Part shown: one piece after another, positions 45,742-61,760 of the stretch | How the letters are laid out: every line of letters starts with the position of its first letter | Position numbering within the stretch: position 1 is the stretch's first letter | Assembly (NCBI GenBank): GCA_020746875.1 | Contig: JAGTJL010000001.1 | Span: forward strand, 4,774,001 to 4,838,000 | Origin: Rhexocercosporidium sp. MPI-PUGE-AT-0058 | Lineage: Eukaryota > Ascomycota > Leotiomycetes > Helotiales | Length of the DNA: 64,000 nucleotides | Direction of reading: 5' to 3' | Made by a program: the position numbers and the translations under genes | Notes under the pieces: model-generated | Database searches by the model: none | The model's input: the letters and a program-made list of their open reading frames with translations, nothing else | Told to the model about the DNA's origin: nothing

Positions 45742-48195
45742 ATGGATGCCACAAACCAGAACTCAGAGAACTCTGTCCTCGGACAGGGAGCAGCCGACGG
45801 ATTGCCCAATGATGGCACTGGTGAGTTCGCAGACTGGCTTCTGCTAGACAAAACAGCTGATCCTGGTAGGCGTTGTCAAGATGGATCCATGGCTCTCTCC
45901 CTTCAAGGAGGAGCTCAAGAAACGATACAGCAAGGCACAAGATTGGATCAAGAAGATTGACGAGACCGAGGGCGGGCTGGAGAAGTTCAGCAGAGTCAGT
46001 ACTCCCCAGCCAATGCGAATTCCAACACTAACTCCTTCCAGGGCTTCGAGAAATTCGGAATAAATGTGGACAGTCAGAACAATATCACCTATAGAGAATG
46101 GGCGCCTAATGCAACGCAAGCATTCTTTATTGGTGAATTCAGTATTTCTCTCCCCCCCTTGTAGCAACTTCCCTTTACTGGCTGGCGTGCTAATACCTAG
46201 GCAGACGATTGGAGCAGAGAGTCACATCCTATGAAGAAGGACCCATTCGGTGTCTTCGAAGTTGTCATTCCTGCGGTAAATGGAGAGCCTGCCATCGCAC
46301 ACAATTCCAAGGTCAAGGTAAGTAGCTCTACCCCATCTGCCAACTCATGCTAACCTGGCAGATCTCCATGGTCTTGCCCTCCGGCGAACGTATCGAACGC
46401 ATACCTGCCTGGATCACATATGTCACCCAAGACCTCCAAGTCTCTCCGGTCTACGATGCTCGTTTCTGGAACCCTCCCAAGGCCGAAAGATATGTCTTCA
46501 AGAACCCCAGACCCAAGAAGCCCGCGAGCGCAAGAGTATACGAAGCACACGTTGGAATCTCTTCTCCCGAGTTGAGAGTGTCTACATACAAGGAGTTCAC
46601 GAAGAACATGCTGCCGAGAATACATCATCTGGGATACAACGTCATTCAATTGATGGCTATTATGGAGCACGCATACTATGCCAGTTTTGGGTACCAGATC
46701 AACAGCTTCTTTGCTGCCAGCAGTCGATATGGTTCGCCAGAGGAGTTGAAGGAGCTGATCGATACCGCACATGGCATGGGCATCGTGGTCTTGCTGGACG
46801 TAGTTCACAGTCATGCGTCTAAGAATGTTCTGGATGGCTTGAACGAGTTCGATGGCACGGACAGCTGCTATTTCCACGGTGGTCCAAAGGGCAAGCATGA
46901 GTTGTGGGACAGCAGACTCTTCAACTACGGAAGTCATGAGGTTCTGAGATTCCTCCTCAGCAATCTGCGGTTCTGGATGGACGAGTACAACTTTGATGGA
47001 TTCCGCTTTGACGGTGTTACAAGCATGCTTTATACCCATCATGGAATTGGAACGTAAGTTTTGATATTCTGGGGAACGATGTTCGCTGCTAACACAAATA
47101 GGGGATTCTCTGGTGGTTACCATGAGTACTTCGGTCCTGGTGTTGACGATGAGGCAGTTGCATATCTCATGATTGCGAATGAGCTGCTGCACAACCTATA
47201 TCCCGAGATGATCACAATTGCTGAGGACGTCTCTGGAATGCCAGCACTCTGCGTGAACCTGTCACTTGGTGGAATTGGATTTGATTACAGATTAGCCATG
47301 GCCATCCCTGACATGTGGATTAAGATTCTCAAAGAACAAGAGGATGATGCCTGGGACATGGCGAATATCTGCTTCACTTTGACGAACCGAAGACATGGCG
47401 AGAAGACGATTGCTTATTGCGAGAGTCACGATCAAGCGTAAGTTGCACATCTCCTGTGAGGAACTAGAGCTGACAACCCTAGCCTGGTTGGAGACAAATC
47501 CATCATGATGCATCTCTGCGATGCGGAAATGTACACCAACATGTCTAACCTATCCACACTCACGCCCATCATCGAGCGAGGCATGTCACTGCACAAGATG
47601 ATTCGACTCATTACACATGCTCTTGGTGGAGAGGGATACCTCAACTTCGAAGGCAACGAGTTTGGTCATCCGGAATGGCTGGACTTCCCTCGTGCTGGCA
47701 ACGACAACAGTTTCTGGTACGCCAGACGGCAATTCAATCTTCCAGACGATGGTCTTCTCCGCTACAAAGCTCTCAACGAGTTTGACTCTGGAATGCAGCA
47801 CACCGAGCAGAAGTATGGCTGGTTGCACTCCCCACAAGCTTACATCTCCCTCAAGAACGAGGCCGACAAGGTCATCGTCTTCGAGCGTGCCGGCTTGGTC
47901 TGGGTATTCAACTTCCACCCCACGAAGAGTTACCCGGATTACCGGATCGGAGTTGAGCAGGAGGGCACCTACCGTGTTGTGCTCAACACTGATTCCAAGG
48001 CGTATGGTGGGTTCGAGAGAATCGATTCTGCAACAAGATTCTTCACCACGCCGTTTGCGTGGAATGAGAGGAAGAACTTCACGCAGGTTTACATCCCTAC
48101 ACGGACTGCCATTGTAAGTATTTCTGCTCCTCTTGTCGCGTTGTGAAAGTATGCTAATGATACAATAGGTCCTTGCTCTCGAATCGACAATCTAA
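45742..48195 (+). CDS. glc3: 1,4-alpha-glucan (glycogen) branching enzyme, 700 aa
   Basis: GH13 enzyme that makes alpha-1,6 branches in glycogen, cytosolic. Eight exons: 45742..45820, 45870..45994, 46042..46141, 46205..46317, 46362..47053, 47102..47437, 47483..48113, 48169..48195; 701 codons with every phase consistent. The N-terminal CBM48-like part has [19 protein letters not shown] and FGVFEVVIP. The GH13 barrel has [55 protein letters not shown] (nucleophile Asp), [14 protein letters not shown] (acid/base Glu) and [16 protein letters not shown] (third Asp; spans an intron). The last exon codes only VLALESTI. The length equals fungal branching enzymes. It is an intact metabolic gene, divergent from mcx1. 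Confidence 0.97.
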
Positions 48196-49212
48196 TGATT
48201 TCATGTGTAATGGCGGATGAGTGGAGGATGGGAAGGGAACGGGGAATGATTTGTACATCTTAGTTAGGGTGTGGGATGGGCTGGACTTTCCATATGTTTT
48301 AGATGATCTGCTATAAGCCTGCATGCATGTATGCATGCATTGATACACTCTCAAAAATTGATATTTTCACTGGTTCAAGCTGCTTGACAAGGAATCAGAA
48401 GATGTGAGATTGGCAGAAGCACATTTTGAGATTTGCCAAAATTTCAAAAATTTATATCGGCGAAGTATATGAAAGTAACGAGATACCTAGGATTTATGGT
48501 TGGGAAAGGAAGTGTGTAGGTTTCTTGCATTTGAAAGAACAGGAGCTTCTTGGCTTGATTTCATTGCCATAGCATAATGTTAAAAACGGAAGATTTCATG
48601 CTGGTGATGAGGGGGTTTTTTTAGGAGTCAGATTATTTGTTATTTACCTCTCTCCGCAGGTTAATACGTCAGTGTCGTGGGTGATAAATGACTTTTCTAG
48701 AGTGGCATTCTCAAAATTTGCTTTCGACAACAGCCTCCAAAGATATAAGAGCTCCTCAGCGGTTTTGCAAGTCATTGAATTGGTAACGCCTTGATTGAAG
48801 CTCAAATGCATTTATCCGTACGCATGGGACTGCTGTGGTCTCCATAGTGATGGTTCACAGTCTGCATAATATGCATTTAATAGAGTTGAAAGAAAGTATG
48901 CTGTTAAAGCCATCATACATGGTTTATGAACATGCAGCGGATGCAATATCTGAGATAGTTTATCTTTATCCCATCCCCTTCAATGAGGTTTCCAGTTCGT
49001 CTTCTCTCCTGAGCCCGCATTGTTTTGATGCTCTGATCTCCACTTCGGCCAAAATCGGCATCGGCTGGGCTGCCCATCACGTGCCTTTGGCGCTAAGCAG
49101 CAAAGTCAAGCTTGCCGAACGTCCCAAAGACCTCAGACCTCTCCCTTCTCCCATTCCATCGACTCTCCGTATCTCCACTCCCATCACATCGCTCTTCTCC
49201 GTTCCTGCAAAG
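48196..49212. promoter_or_regulatory. intergenic region upstream of atp2
   Basis: About 1 kb. A GCATGCATGTATGCATGCAT palindromic stretch lies at 48321-48340. The distal half should contain the atp2 promoter. No gene seen. Confidence 0.4.
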
Positions 49213-51312
<2,100 letters not shown>

Positions 51313-52288
51313 AGTGGAGGGTGATAATAGATCGCGTGTGGAAACCGACGGGGGTGTGTATATTTTTGCGGGAATGGTTTTGCGGTTTTTGCAGAGCGGG
51401 TAAGCAGCATTTGATCGCGGGGCTGTGTACAGACGTGGAAAAGAAGAACCAAGATCCCCCTTTGATATCACATCTCCTTAGCTTGTAACAACCAATTTCT
51501 CCTTTTTCGTCCAAATCCCCAGACTTGATGGTCTTGTTGATTTGAATTTTGATGTGAATTGTGATGTGTTGTGCTGCACGCCATGAGCTACTTCCTGTAC
51601 CAGAGTGTAGTCGCCACCTATTACTTGGTCCTTGTGACTTCAGCGAAGTCCCTACCTACCTACATCTTCACCAGTCAGGTTCTTACTCACGAATCCGCTT
51701 GTGGAACTCCAGATAGTGACAATCAATCAATACTTGATCCGGCATCGAGCCTGGCTGGTCGGGGTTAAAAATCATATAATCATGATAATACTACCTTGCC
51801 ATCTCTCTCTCTCTCTCTGTGCGGAGCCCTTTTCGCTGAAGAATAAAATTTACAAGGCTACTTGACTATACATCTCACAAAGCCTCAAAAGAGAACCTGG
51901 AATGAGATTCTCCACTACAGTACAACCGAGTAGACGAGTCAGTCGTTCAGCTCGCAAGCAATAATACATCACACCGCGCAGAGTGGCAGCCTCGTGCATT
52001 ATCAATAGCGAAGAAATTTCATGAAATAATGTATTATTCTTCGGAGCACTACGTTGCTCTTCGCTGACTGCTCGTCTGCGGGCATGTCTAGTCAACAAAC
52101 GCACATACGGTATTATTCATATTCTACAAAACTCCAACTCATTTCTGTGAGATTCCTCCAAACTTCTCTACTCGGCCCATTCACTCCGTGCAAAGTCCTC
52201 CCATTTCAATAACTCCCTCGCTCATCCTCGTCCACTTGAAAATGCGATACCGCGTTGGAAACACCTACCAGCTAGCTTCAGCCCCAGA
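51313..52288. other. convergent 3' region of atp2 and the chromodomain gene
   Basis: About 1 kb, with a short CT microsatellite near 51802-51818. No gene recognised. Confidence 0.4.
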
Positions 52289-55200
52289 TTAGATCCCCAA
52301 GATCTTCTTGGTGAAGTTCACACCCGCCGTAGAACCAGTATTATCCTTGTCATCCCACTGCGTGCAGACGATGATATGCTGCCATGCATTGCCCTTGGCG
52401 ACCAAATCTCGATACCATGCAGATGTAGGCTGGAAGGTCTTCTGCATGCTGACCATCTCCATCTCGGTGTCAACATCCATCTCGCTATCCGTCTCCGTCT
52501 CAGTGTCAGGCCGAGACTCAGCTCGAGGCTCGAACTGGACGGGTTCGGATCGACCTCTCTTGAACGATCTCCCACCACCGCCATTCTCGCCTTCATATGA
52601 GCCAAGTGACATCTCACTAGGCGACATCATGAGACTCGTTGCCCGGCTGACATCCCTGGAGCCATCTCTCTCAGCACCGACTTCGTACTGTGGAACACCA
52701 TCGACAACACGCCGGTTCCCGTAGAAGGCCTTATCCTCCTCGGGGATGAAGCCAGGCTTGACTGGATGTCCAGGGCGGGTCGTGTTGTTGGGCTGGACAC
52801 TGCGCGGCACGAAGAGTTTGCCGTTCTCTGTAACGATCCCAGCTCGAGAGGGGCTGCTGCCTGTGGATGACTGATGTTGGCCATCTGCATCAAGCTGTGG
52901 CGACAAGGCGCTCTCTACTTGGGGTGATAGTTGAGCGGATCGACGTCTGTTAGACAAGGCAGATGTTGAGGGTATCTCGAGCTCTTGAGCTCGTTGACGG
53001 TCAGATGCGCCGACTGCTAGGGGATGAAGTTGCCGACCGCGAGTAGTCTCGGTTTCAATCAGCTCTGCGACTTGAGCATCGAACTCTTCTTCGCGTTGCA
53101 GCTGAATAGCACGGGACAAGTCGCCGTTGGCTTTAGCAAGCAGTCTGTGGGCATCTTCAGTTCCACAGCTAGTTTGTGCGATCAAAGTCAATACATCTTG
53201 AGATTGACGAGCGTCGATGCCATGCTTTGTAGAAGCGATGTTAACAGGACTTGATACCGACAGTTCCATAGAAACATCGGAATCCTCCGCTCGGGAATTC
53301 ATCTCCTTCGTGGATGTTGTCAAATTAGCACCAGCAGCACTTAGTCTAGCAGCAATTTCGAGAGCCTTCTGTTTCTGCAACGAAGCTGGGGATGAAACAG
53401 CCGCACTGGCTTCGGCTACCAACCCGGAGGTGGAAATGTGTCCTTTAGGAACTGCAACTTCTTTGATTCTCGTGGCGAGAGCAGCATTGCGAGAATTCGT
53501 GCCGATAACAACAAACTTCCGGTATGTATCGAGCTTCAGCATTGACCAGCCAGCAAACCAGTTGATCAGTCCTTCCTCGTCGTCCGGGTCGATCCACTTT
53601 GGAGCTTGCACTAATGGATTCTCATTGTCGTCATTATGGTCTGACTCCGAGTCGGAATCCAAATCCACATCGTTCTTCAATTGCCAATTTACAAGAACCT
53701 TATGAAGTTTATAACGCGTCTCGCAATGGCTGAAGCTCAATTGTTTCTGATGTAACATCGAGTCTTTCGCAGGTGAGTCCCTATGCTCTCTTTCGAAGTC
53801 TTCCTTTTCCTTTACCTTCGAACTCGCAAGATCCAAGAGGTAATCAGTGAAGTTGTGACTACACACCAGTTTCCAAGTGCCGGGTACAGCGGTTGCGAAC
53901 TTGCCTTTTGGAGATGCCAAGAACCAGTTCAAGATAGTATATGAAAGCTCTGGCTCCGCGATCAGGAAGCTAGGAGTGAGTAGGAAAGCACAGCCGTGTG
54001 GAAACAAACGGGTGAACCTAAGCCTTCCGACATTTGATTGCGGACCAGAGTAGATAGAGGGAAAGAGTGGATAAAGAGAAGTCGAATCGGACACATTCCA
54101 GAAAATTATTCCGCCTGTCCTGATGATATTCTTCAAAAACGGTAGCTGATGTAGGCTTGCAGCCATTGATTCGTGTACGAAAATAACTCCCTTATCGCCT
54201 AATTTCTTGGTGTTGGTTTTCACGAAGTAATCCCAAGACCCTTCTGAGAGATTGTCGAAGACTTGCGATTCGGCATGAGAGGCCAAAATCCAGGCTGCAA
54301 AGTAGTCGACCATTGGTTTTTCTGAGCTTGGAAACATCAGGAAGAACTTGTACGGGTTCTCTCCTTCGGAAAATGTGGGCAGTAGATTCTTTAGGCGGAG
54401 ACCATGGATCTTTGTGGCCAGTAATGCTCTGTAAGGTTCACCAAACTCCAAGTTGGCTGGGGAACGTTGGGTTCCTGGGTTGAAATCGTGTTTAAAGATG
54501 AAGTAACGCAATCCAGATACACTGGTAGAATGCGGTTCGAGGAAGCTCCACTCTTCTCTCTTGCTAGGGTAAATTAGAATAGCGAAGTTTTCAAACGTAG
54601 AGAGCAGTCCACCAGCCCTGAGAATCAATTCATCTACAACATGACCGATGAATTTGACCATGGCAGGATTTGCAGGGTCCGCTGGTTCTAGATTCCCGTG
54701 CTTAAGTACGCATCTTTGCAGTAATCCCTGTTGTGCTCTCAAGTCTTGTGCCATGCAAAGCTGATTAAGAACAATTCTAGGTGCTGAGGTGAACTCTTGC
54801 TTCCAAAGAGCTTGGTCGGACTGATCTATATCGCCAAAGTTGAAGAAGGCAGATTGCGTTCCATCAAAACCAAACACAACATCTTTAGCTCTCACATCGT
54901 GATTCGCCATAGCTTTTTGTCGCTTGTAGTCGCCCAGGGTGATCTTCCGCTTTGCCTCTAGCATCGGTTGACTTGGAAGATGTGATGCAGGGACAGACTG
55001 CTGTCCGACATCAAGTTGTGTAACCTCTAACTGTAGCATATCGATATCCGCATCGTTGCTAGAAGCAACCACGTCAGTCTTCGGCCGCTCATCTCTAGCC
55101 ATGCGATTGAATGGTAGCGGATCGTGGTTAGAGCCAGTGGAGATCCTAGCAGGGGCATCTGGCATCTCGTCATCCACATCACGATAATTCTGACCTTGTT

Positions 55201-58200
55201 GAGACGGTTCTTCATGAAGATGCCAACAAGACCTACCGCGCATACAGTATCCGCTTCTATAGAATTTACACACAGTTTTCGAGTCACTGTGTCCGTCAAA
55301 AGTGGAAACATCACGAAACGTCATCGAATCAGTACGAGAACTGGTCTTTGACTCGGCCGTTGGCGGCTCGTCAGTGACAAATCTGACCGTCTTTGTACGT
55401 GGACCAGTCGGAATTTCGGTTCTTTCATTAATTGGTGATTCTGCTTGATTTCTATCAAGAAAGTCCTTCCCGTTGATACGTGAAGGGACAAATTGTGTGT
55501 TCTCGTGTAGATATGAGCACTCCTCTGCTCGCTTTGGGCATCGTCTCTCTGCCCAAAGCGAACATGTCGTTCGTGCGGCCGTGTCAAAAGGGTGAGGTGA
55601 GATAGGTAATGTCGGATCTGTACTGTGAATGTAATTACAATCAGAGCCTTTTCTGCAGCTGCCGCTATGGTAGAAGTAACATATAGCATTGTTGGCATCT
55701 CTGGGGGTCCATGCCCGTCTCTTTGGCCGAGCCGACTGGTGGCTGCTGAGTGATCCTACTTCTGATCGACGTTGTCTAGGTGAAGATCCTGAAGCAAAGT
55801 CGCCTGATCCAGAAACCTTTCTGTGAGAAGGTTGCACCAAGGAGCCCAGGAGATCAGTTGGTGGCAGATCCCGAAAGTACCGATCCCGAAAATCACCATT
55901 GGTAGATGGCATTGCCTCTGGCTCATTCGTGAAGGGCATTGTTTCATCGATAGCGATTTTCCTAGACATTCCACGTTCAGGAAGATTAGGTGCCGTTGCA
56001 CTTGGGGGGGCTTGTCGTTTGTGCATAAACCAGCAATCTGCCTTAGAACAGTATCCGTTCAGCCAGTCACTGCAGGTGGTTCGTCCCCTGATTTCCATTT
56101 GCCCAGGAATTGAGGGAGCGACAGGTAGATTCTCGTCCAAGTTATGGTAGTATATGCAGCGGTCACCTTTAGTGCATTTTCCCCATTCGAACCAAAAGTG
56201 ACATATTGCATTTGTTGGATCGTGGGGATCCCAAGAGGGACGTGCTCGTGGACCAGATGATTGAGCCATAGTTGCAGAACCAATTGTGGGCGAGAATGAT
56301 TTGGCGGTTGGCGGCGATGCAATACTAGCTATGGACGGCGTGCTCGTTCCTTGAGACATCTGAGTTCGTTCCTGCAGCCTCTCCAAATTGGGATTGCTTA
56401 TCAGAGGAGGTTCTTGGCTTGAGCTGGAAACAGCAGGCCTGTCCGAAATCGACCCTGCAGACATATCCACCCACCCTTTCGGGGGCGGGGCTACTGGAAC
56501 TCCAGGCTCGTAGCCATGTACATAAATGCAACTCTCACCATGTCTGCAAGAGGCGTTTGCGGACCCTCTTTGAGCTTGATCCCAGGAGAAGCAAGTTGAT
56601 CGATAGGGGCGTCTTTCACCAGCGATTGCGACAGGTTCTTGCCATGGAGGATGATCACTTGGTATGGTGGATGGCTTCTCGGCTGCAGCAGGTTCCTGCC
56701 ATGGAGGTGGGACATCTGGTTTGTTATGGTGGGAAAATTCGTCGTCGTCATGTACAGACATAGGTGAATCATCCTGTGCATCTACCGCAGATGGTGGTGG
56801 AAGCTCACCCTTAGGGTAAACAAACCCACGCGGTGCAGGACTGATCGTAGCTCCATCCTCGTATGAATGCAGTCGGAGGCAGTCGTCTCCGTTGGCGCAT
56901 GGAGGTCTGGTATTATCTTCCATATGCCTGTGCCAGAAAAAGCATACTTGAGGCCCTGAATATCCTGAGTCGACAAATCCTGGGGGCGGAGCACTAATCA
57001 CAGCTCCAGGCTCATAGTAATGCAGCCGGGAGCAATCATATGTATTGCTGCAGATGGGGTTGACCGGATTCACCTGGTTTTTATGCCAGAAGAAACAAAC
57101 TTCACGCCCTGATTTCGGCTGACTGTATTGATACCTGGGAAGTGGAAGTGCTTCGGGCAACCGTGGAACTGGCGAAACCGCTGGGACAAACAACTCGCTC
57201 AAAGGTTCTTCGGAATCCGCTTTCTCCCTTGTCGACTTACGAAGTGTTGCAGGATTGACGGGCTCGATTGGCTTTGCCGGATCGAAGAGACCACCGATAG
57301 CATCAACATCAGGAGCACGCTCTGCCATATTCCGACCTTGCTTTTGAGCTACCCAACCCAGCCGCATGTTGGTGAATAGCTTTGGGTCCTTCGAGGTATC
57401 CGAAGCATTTTTTACGAGCTAGGGAGGTCCGCAAGATCAGCAATGCTTCCTTGATGCCCCCAGGAAGAATAAGGTTGGCCATAGGTTTTGTTTGAGGGAG
57501 CCATGAAAATATGTCTCAGGCATACGAGGGACTGTTTGAAGGAGAGAAAATTGAATACTACTCACATTTCCTCGTGGTTTGGCTTGCTCTCTAGATTCAA
57601 AAACGTTCCTATGAGCCATGTTCGACCCTCCTCTAGTTGCCCCCTTCCTGCCTCGAGTTGATGAGCGTTCTCGTGCTGGAATATTTTCGTTGGTCACTTT
57701 GCGGGCTGGAAGAGATGGCCGAGCAGCTTTGGCAAGACCTTCTGCCTGTTTACGTCGCTGGACTGCAGGTAAGTTGGAAGATGATGAATGATCTTGAGCC
57801 AAATCTTTCCGTTTGGCCAGCGGTATATCTTCTGAGGACGAGTCTGATTGCATCTGGCGAAGCCTGGGGTTCTAAAATCATGTCAGATCAAGATCAATGT
57901 CACCATAGTGCTTCGCATTCTTTTCAAAATCCCACTTTCGTGGCAATGATGATCCAAGATCAATGTTGCCTTTGATCGAGAATTTTCCAAGTCCTACACA
58001 GCAAATAGGCTACTCTGCAACCCAAATGCATAAGGAAATACCGGGTGCATACCTCTGTAGTAGTGCTCCGAGCAGTTGTGTTACTCGTTCTCTTCTTGGC
58101 TCTTCTCTCGAGCTCTGCATCAGATAGATTGTCGTCTACTGTGGAGAAATCGACCGCCTTAATTGGTCTCTTGAACGACTGCTGTGTTGCTGGCTGTCTG

Positions 58201-58778
58201 CGTTTTGTTGCGCCTCTGATCTTGATGCCTGGAGCGTTCTCGACTTCATTCTCTTCAATAGCCTCACTACTGGAGTCGCTCGCAGTCTTGACTGCATGTC
58301 GTCTTCGTTTTTCTTCCATAGTCTCAAGCTTGGCCTTCCTAGATCAATGTCAATATCGAGAGCCACGCATTCAGACAAAACCGATGCTGATGACGAGAAA
58401 GACCTACTCGATCCGCCGCCTCTTAGCCACTCGACGTTTGTGGCGATCTTCTTTCTCGGCATTCAGTCTCGCCAGAAGAGCTTCGAATCTGGCAATATCG
58501 AATGGCTCATCAAGACCATTCTTTTCTCGTTCGAGTCTCTCGTTCCACTCTTCCAAAGTATCCAACCCCACGTTATCCTTGGGCTCCCAGGTCGATTCTT
58601 CCTCGGGATATCCTTCCCAAGATATGAGGTAGTATTTATTCTTCGCTGGGCCTCTCTCTGCCAAGATCCGGTCTACCGTGAATTCTGTGTCTGAACCATA
58701 ATTCTCGTTCTCTGTAGAGTTGAGGGAGATATCGTCCTCATCGGCCACGGCCGTTTGTCGAGCCATGGTTTGAGACAT
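52289..58778 (-). CDS. chromodomain protein with eight CCCH zinc fingers, 2030 aa
   Basis: Probable chromatin/RNA-linked silencing factor; exact role unknown. Exons: 58778..58408, 58338..58053, 57871..57566, 57418..52289; introns 69, 181 and 147 nt, 2031 codons in frame. A chromodomain lies at about residues 27-85 (EFTVDRILAE, KYYLISWEGYPEEESTWEP) with cage aromatics F33, W54 and Y57. Residues 100-400 are basic and disordered. CCCH-type fingers start near residues 429, 480, 597, 726, 766, 899, 938 and 1038 (for example VCKFYRSGYCMRGRSCWHLH); the first three have a longer loop, ending CSRLHYYEPG-like. A conserved-looking block at about 1143-1575 (KRKITLGDYKRQKAM to KLHKVLVNWQL) vaguely recalls the C-terminal region of S. 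pombe Chp1, but I cannot confirm this. A UBA-like helical bundle is at about 1730-1778 (TEDAHRLLAKANGDLSRAIQ). Splicing joins what look like separate ORFs; the phases support one gene. Confidence 0.85.
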
Positions 58779-59652
58779 TGTGGTAAAATGGATCCGTGAT
58801 CCCGGACTGGACTATGAAATGAACTATGAATTCATAGCACAAGATGAGAAGACGGCAACCTGCGGATGTGGTTACAAACGCGTTCGTCAGTCCAACAGAC
58901 GCTTTTTCGACCAGCTGCCTCGAATTGCTAGTCGGTATCTGAGAGTTTGAGGTGGATGGACGTTCACAGGCACAGAATCCTCCTTCCCTTCACCTCTCAA
59001 TGCCGCAATCCAAACAAGATCAATCTGGATGCAAAGTTAGACCACTGCTTCTTGCCTTCACTCCACCTTCGCCTCCAGCCGTAAGAATGATTGCCGGCTT
59101 ACCATACAGCGCTTGACTGCGAAGTGCTGAGGTCCACGGGGGTGCGCGTCGTTGGCCACCCACACGTGATCATGAGCGTTGACCTCCCGTCGCACCCCTC
59201 GGAGCTGGTGCTGATTTTTGTTTCAAAACGGACGGATTCTTCTGCTTGTGCTTCCGAGACCCTTTTGCTGTGTGTTGATACGCTCTCTTCAATCGCCCTT
59301 CCCTTTATTTTTCCGTTGAGTCTGTTATTGACATCGCCTCTTTGTACCCGGACGTTGACGTGTAAAAGGACGAAGTCAACATATACATATATCCATCCCA
59401 CTAAGCGCCACTAACTAAGCTAGCGCTTCGTTTATGCCTGATATTTGGGGACTGCGCCAAGGCTGCCTCCCTTACCTCTGACCTGCGACCTGCTGGGGCT
59501 CATGGTCATTCATTGCGACAACTTAGAACTTAGAAACTCCCTTCCTTGCCTTGTCCATCCCCCCCGATATCATCTACACTCCACCCCTCTCCTGCTTTTG
59601 CGCCTCACAACCACAACCAACAACCACACCTCACCTTTCTCCTCACGCAATC
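58779..59652. promoter_or_regulatory. divergent promoter region, chromodomain gene / rab11
   Basis: About 0.87 kb between divergent starts. Pyrimidine-rich sequence lies just upstream of the rab11 ATG (59560-59650). No separate gene. Confidence 0.4.
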
Positions 59653-60548
<896 letters not shown>

Positions 60549-61760
60549 ACATCCTCTTCGATCTTTCACTTTACGCAGCTACGAGAACACATATTCTGGT
60601 TGGTTGATGGTTTGATACAAAGGCGAAGGCGTCTGTAACATGTTACGATGGGAGCATGAGGGGGAGTCATGAAGATTCAGGTTCCAGTCTAGGATGGCTG
60701 TGTACGGGAGCTCGACTCTCAAGGAATCAAGATTCTGATGACTTTTCCGGATTGTCTTTTGCGGTTCTCTTCAGGTATTTGTTGTGCAGGAAGGGTGGTT
60801 CTGATGGATCTTCATGCATTCAACGATCGCTATGGTTGCTTATCAATGAATTTGTCCTAATGATGTTCGTTTTGTGCAGAGTCTTGTCGTGCCGGCCGAC
60901 TGAGATCTGTTGCAATATCGGCTCAAGGGTCTCCCAATTGTTTCGAGTTCAAGTGCTTCGAGGCTGGTCAGACTAATAGTAGTCTGTCATTCAGATTTCT
61001 TCTTGCATTCCTAATAGGTTTGTCTATACGCTTCGTGAAGTCTCGGGGAGATATCCAGCAACTGAGTCTAGCATCCAAACCCACATTTCATTGTTCTACT
61101 AGATGTACCCTTCATTGTGTAGCACACCACAAGAATTATGTATAGATTGATGCCCTAGGATTTCTACAATCAACTTAAGCTGTACGATAGGGGATACCGA
61201 GTGACCTTTGTTTGGTTGGACTCGACGTTTGAGGGGTCACAAGGCTAGGTAGTGGGGGTGGACAAAAAGCCGAGCGAGGACGAAGAAATATCGGTATCAT
61301 TCGTGCAGTAATGAAACTGGCCACATATACCGGGAAAGATTTTCTGAACTGCTTGAGGCACCGATAATCTGCAATGATTGCAGGTTGCCTCGGGAGAGCC
61401 TTGCGAGTTGCGACTTGATAGAATAGGAGTGAACAAAGCTATTCAACTAGCTTTATTCGTACAGAGCTATAAGTCGGATCCTAGAAGATTGCATAACAAT
61501 GGCCGTTTCTCTTCATATGAAATAATAAAAGACGAGAGGAATTGAAGCACAAAGAAAGAGAAGTATATAAAAAAGAACATTTCAGCCGACGAGGCTGATA
61601 TGTCTCGATTCGGCACTAGATCTAATCCAGACAAGCCCACCAAAACCACGCTAAGATAGCTACCGCCAAATCTGATAACGAGAAATTTATTATAGCAGAA
61701 AAGTTCCCTAGCCAAAGTCAAACCCATTTTGCGCCGACGACAACAATTCCACCCGCAAAC
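60549..61760. other. intergenic region between rab11 and brx1
   Basis: About 1.2 kb; nothing beyond short chance open frames. Confidence 0.4.

Noticed and set aside
46350..47192. 280-residue open frame opposite the branching enzyme
   Set aside because: Entirely antisense to conserved GH13 sequence; composition is that of a shadow frame.
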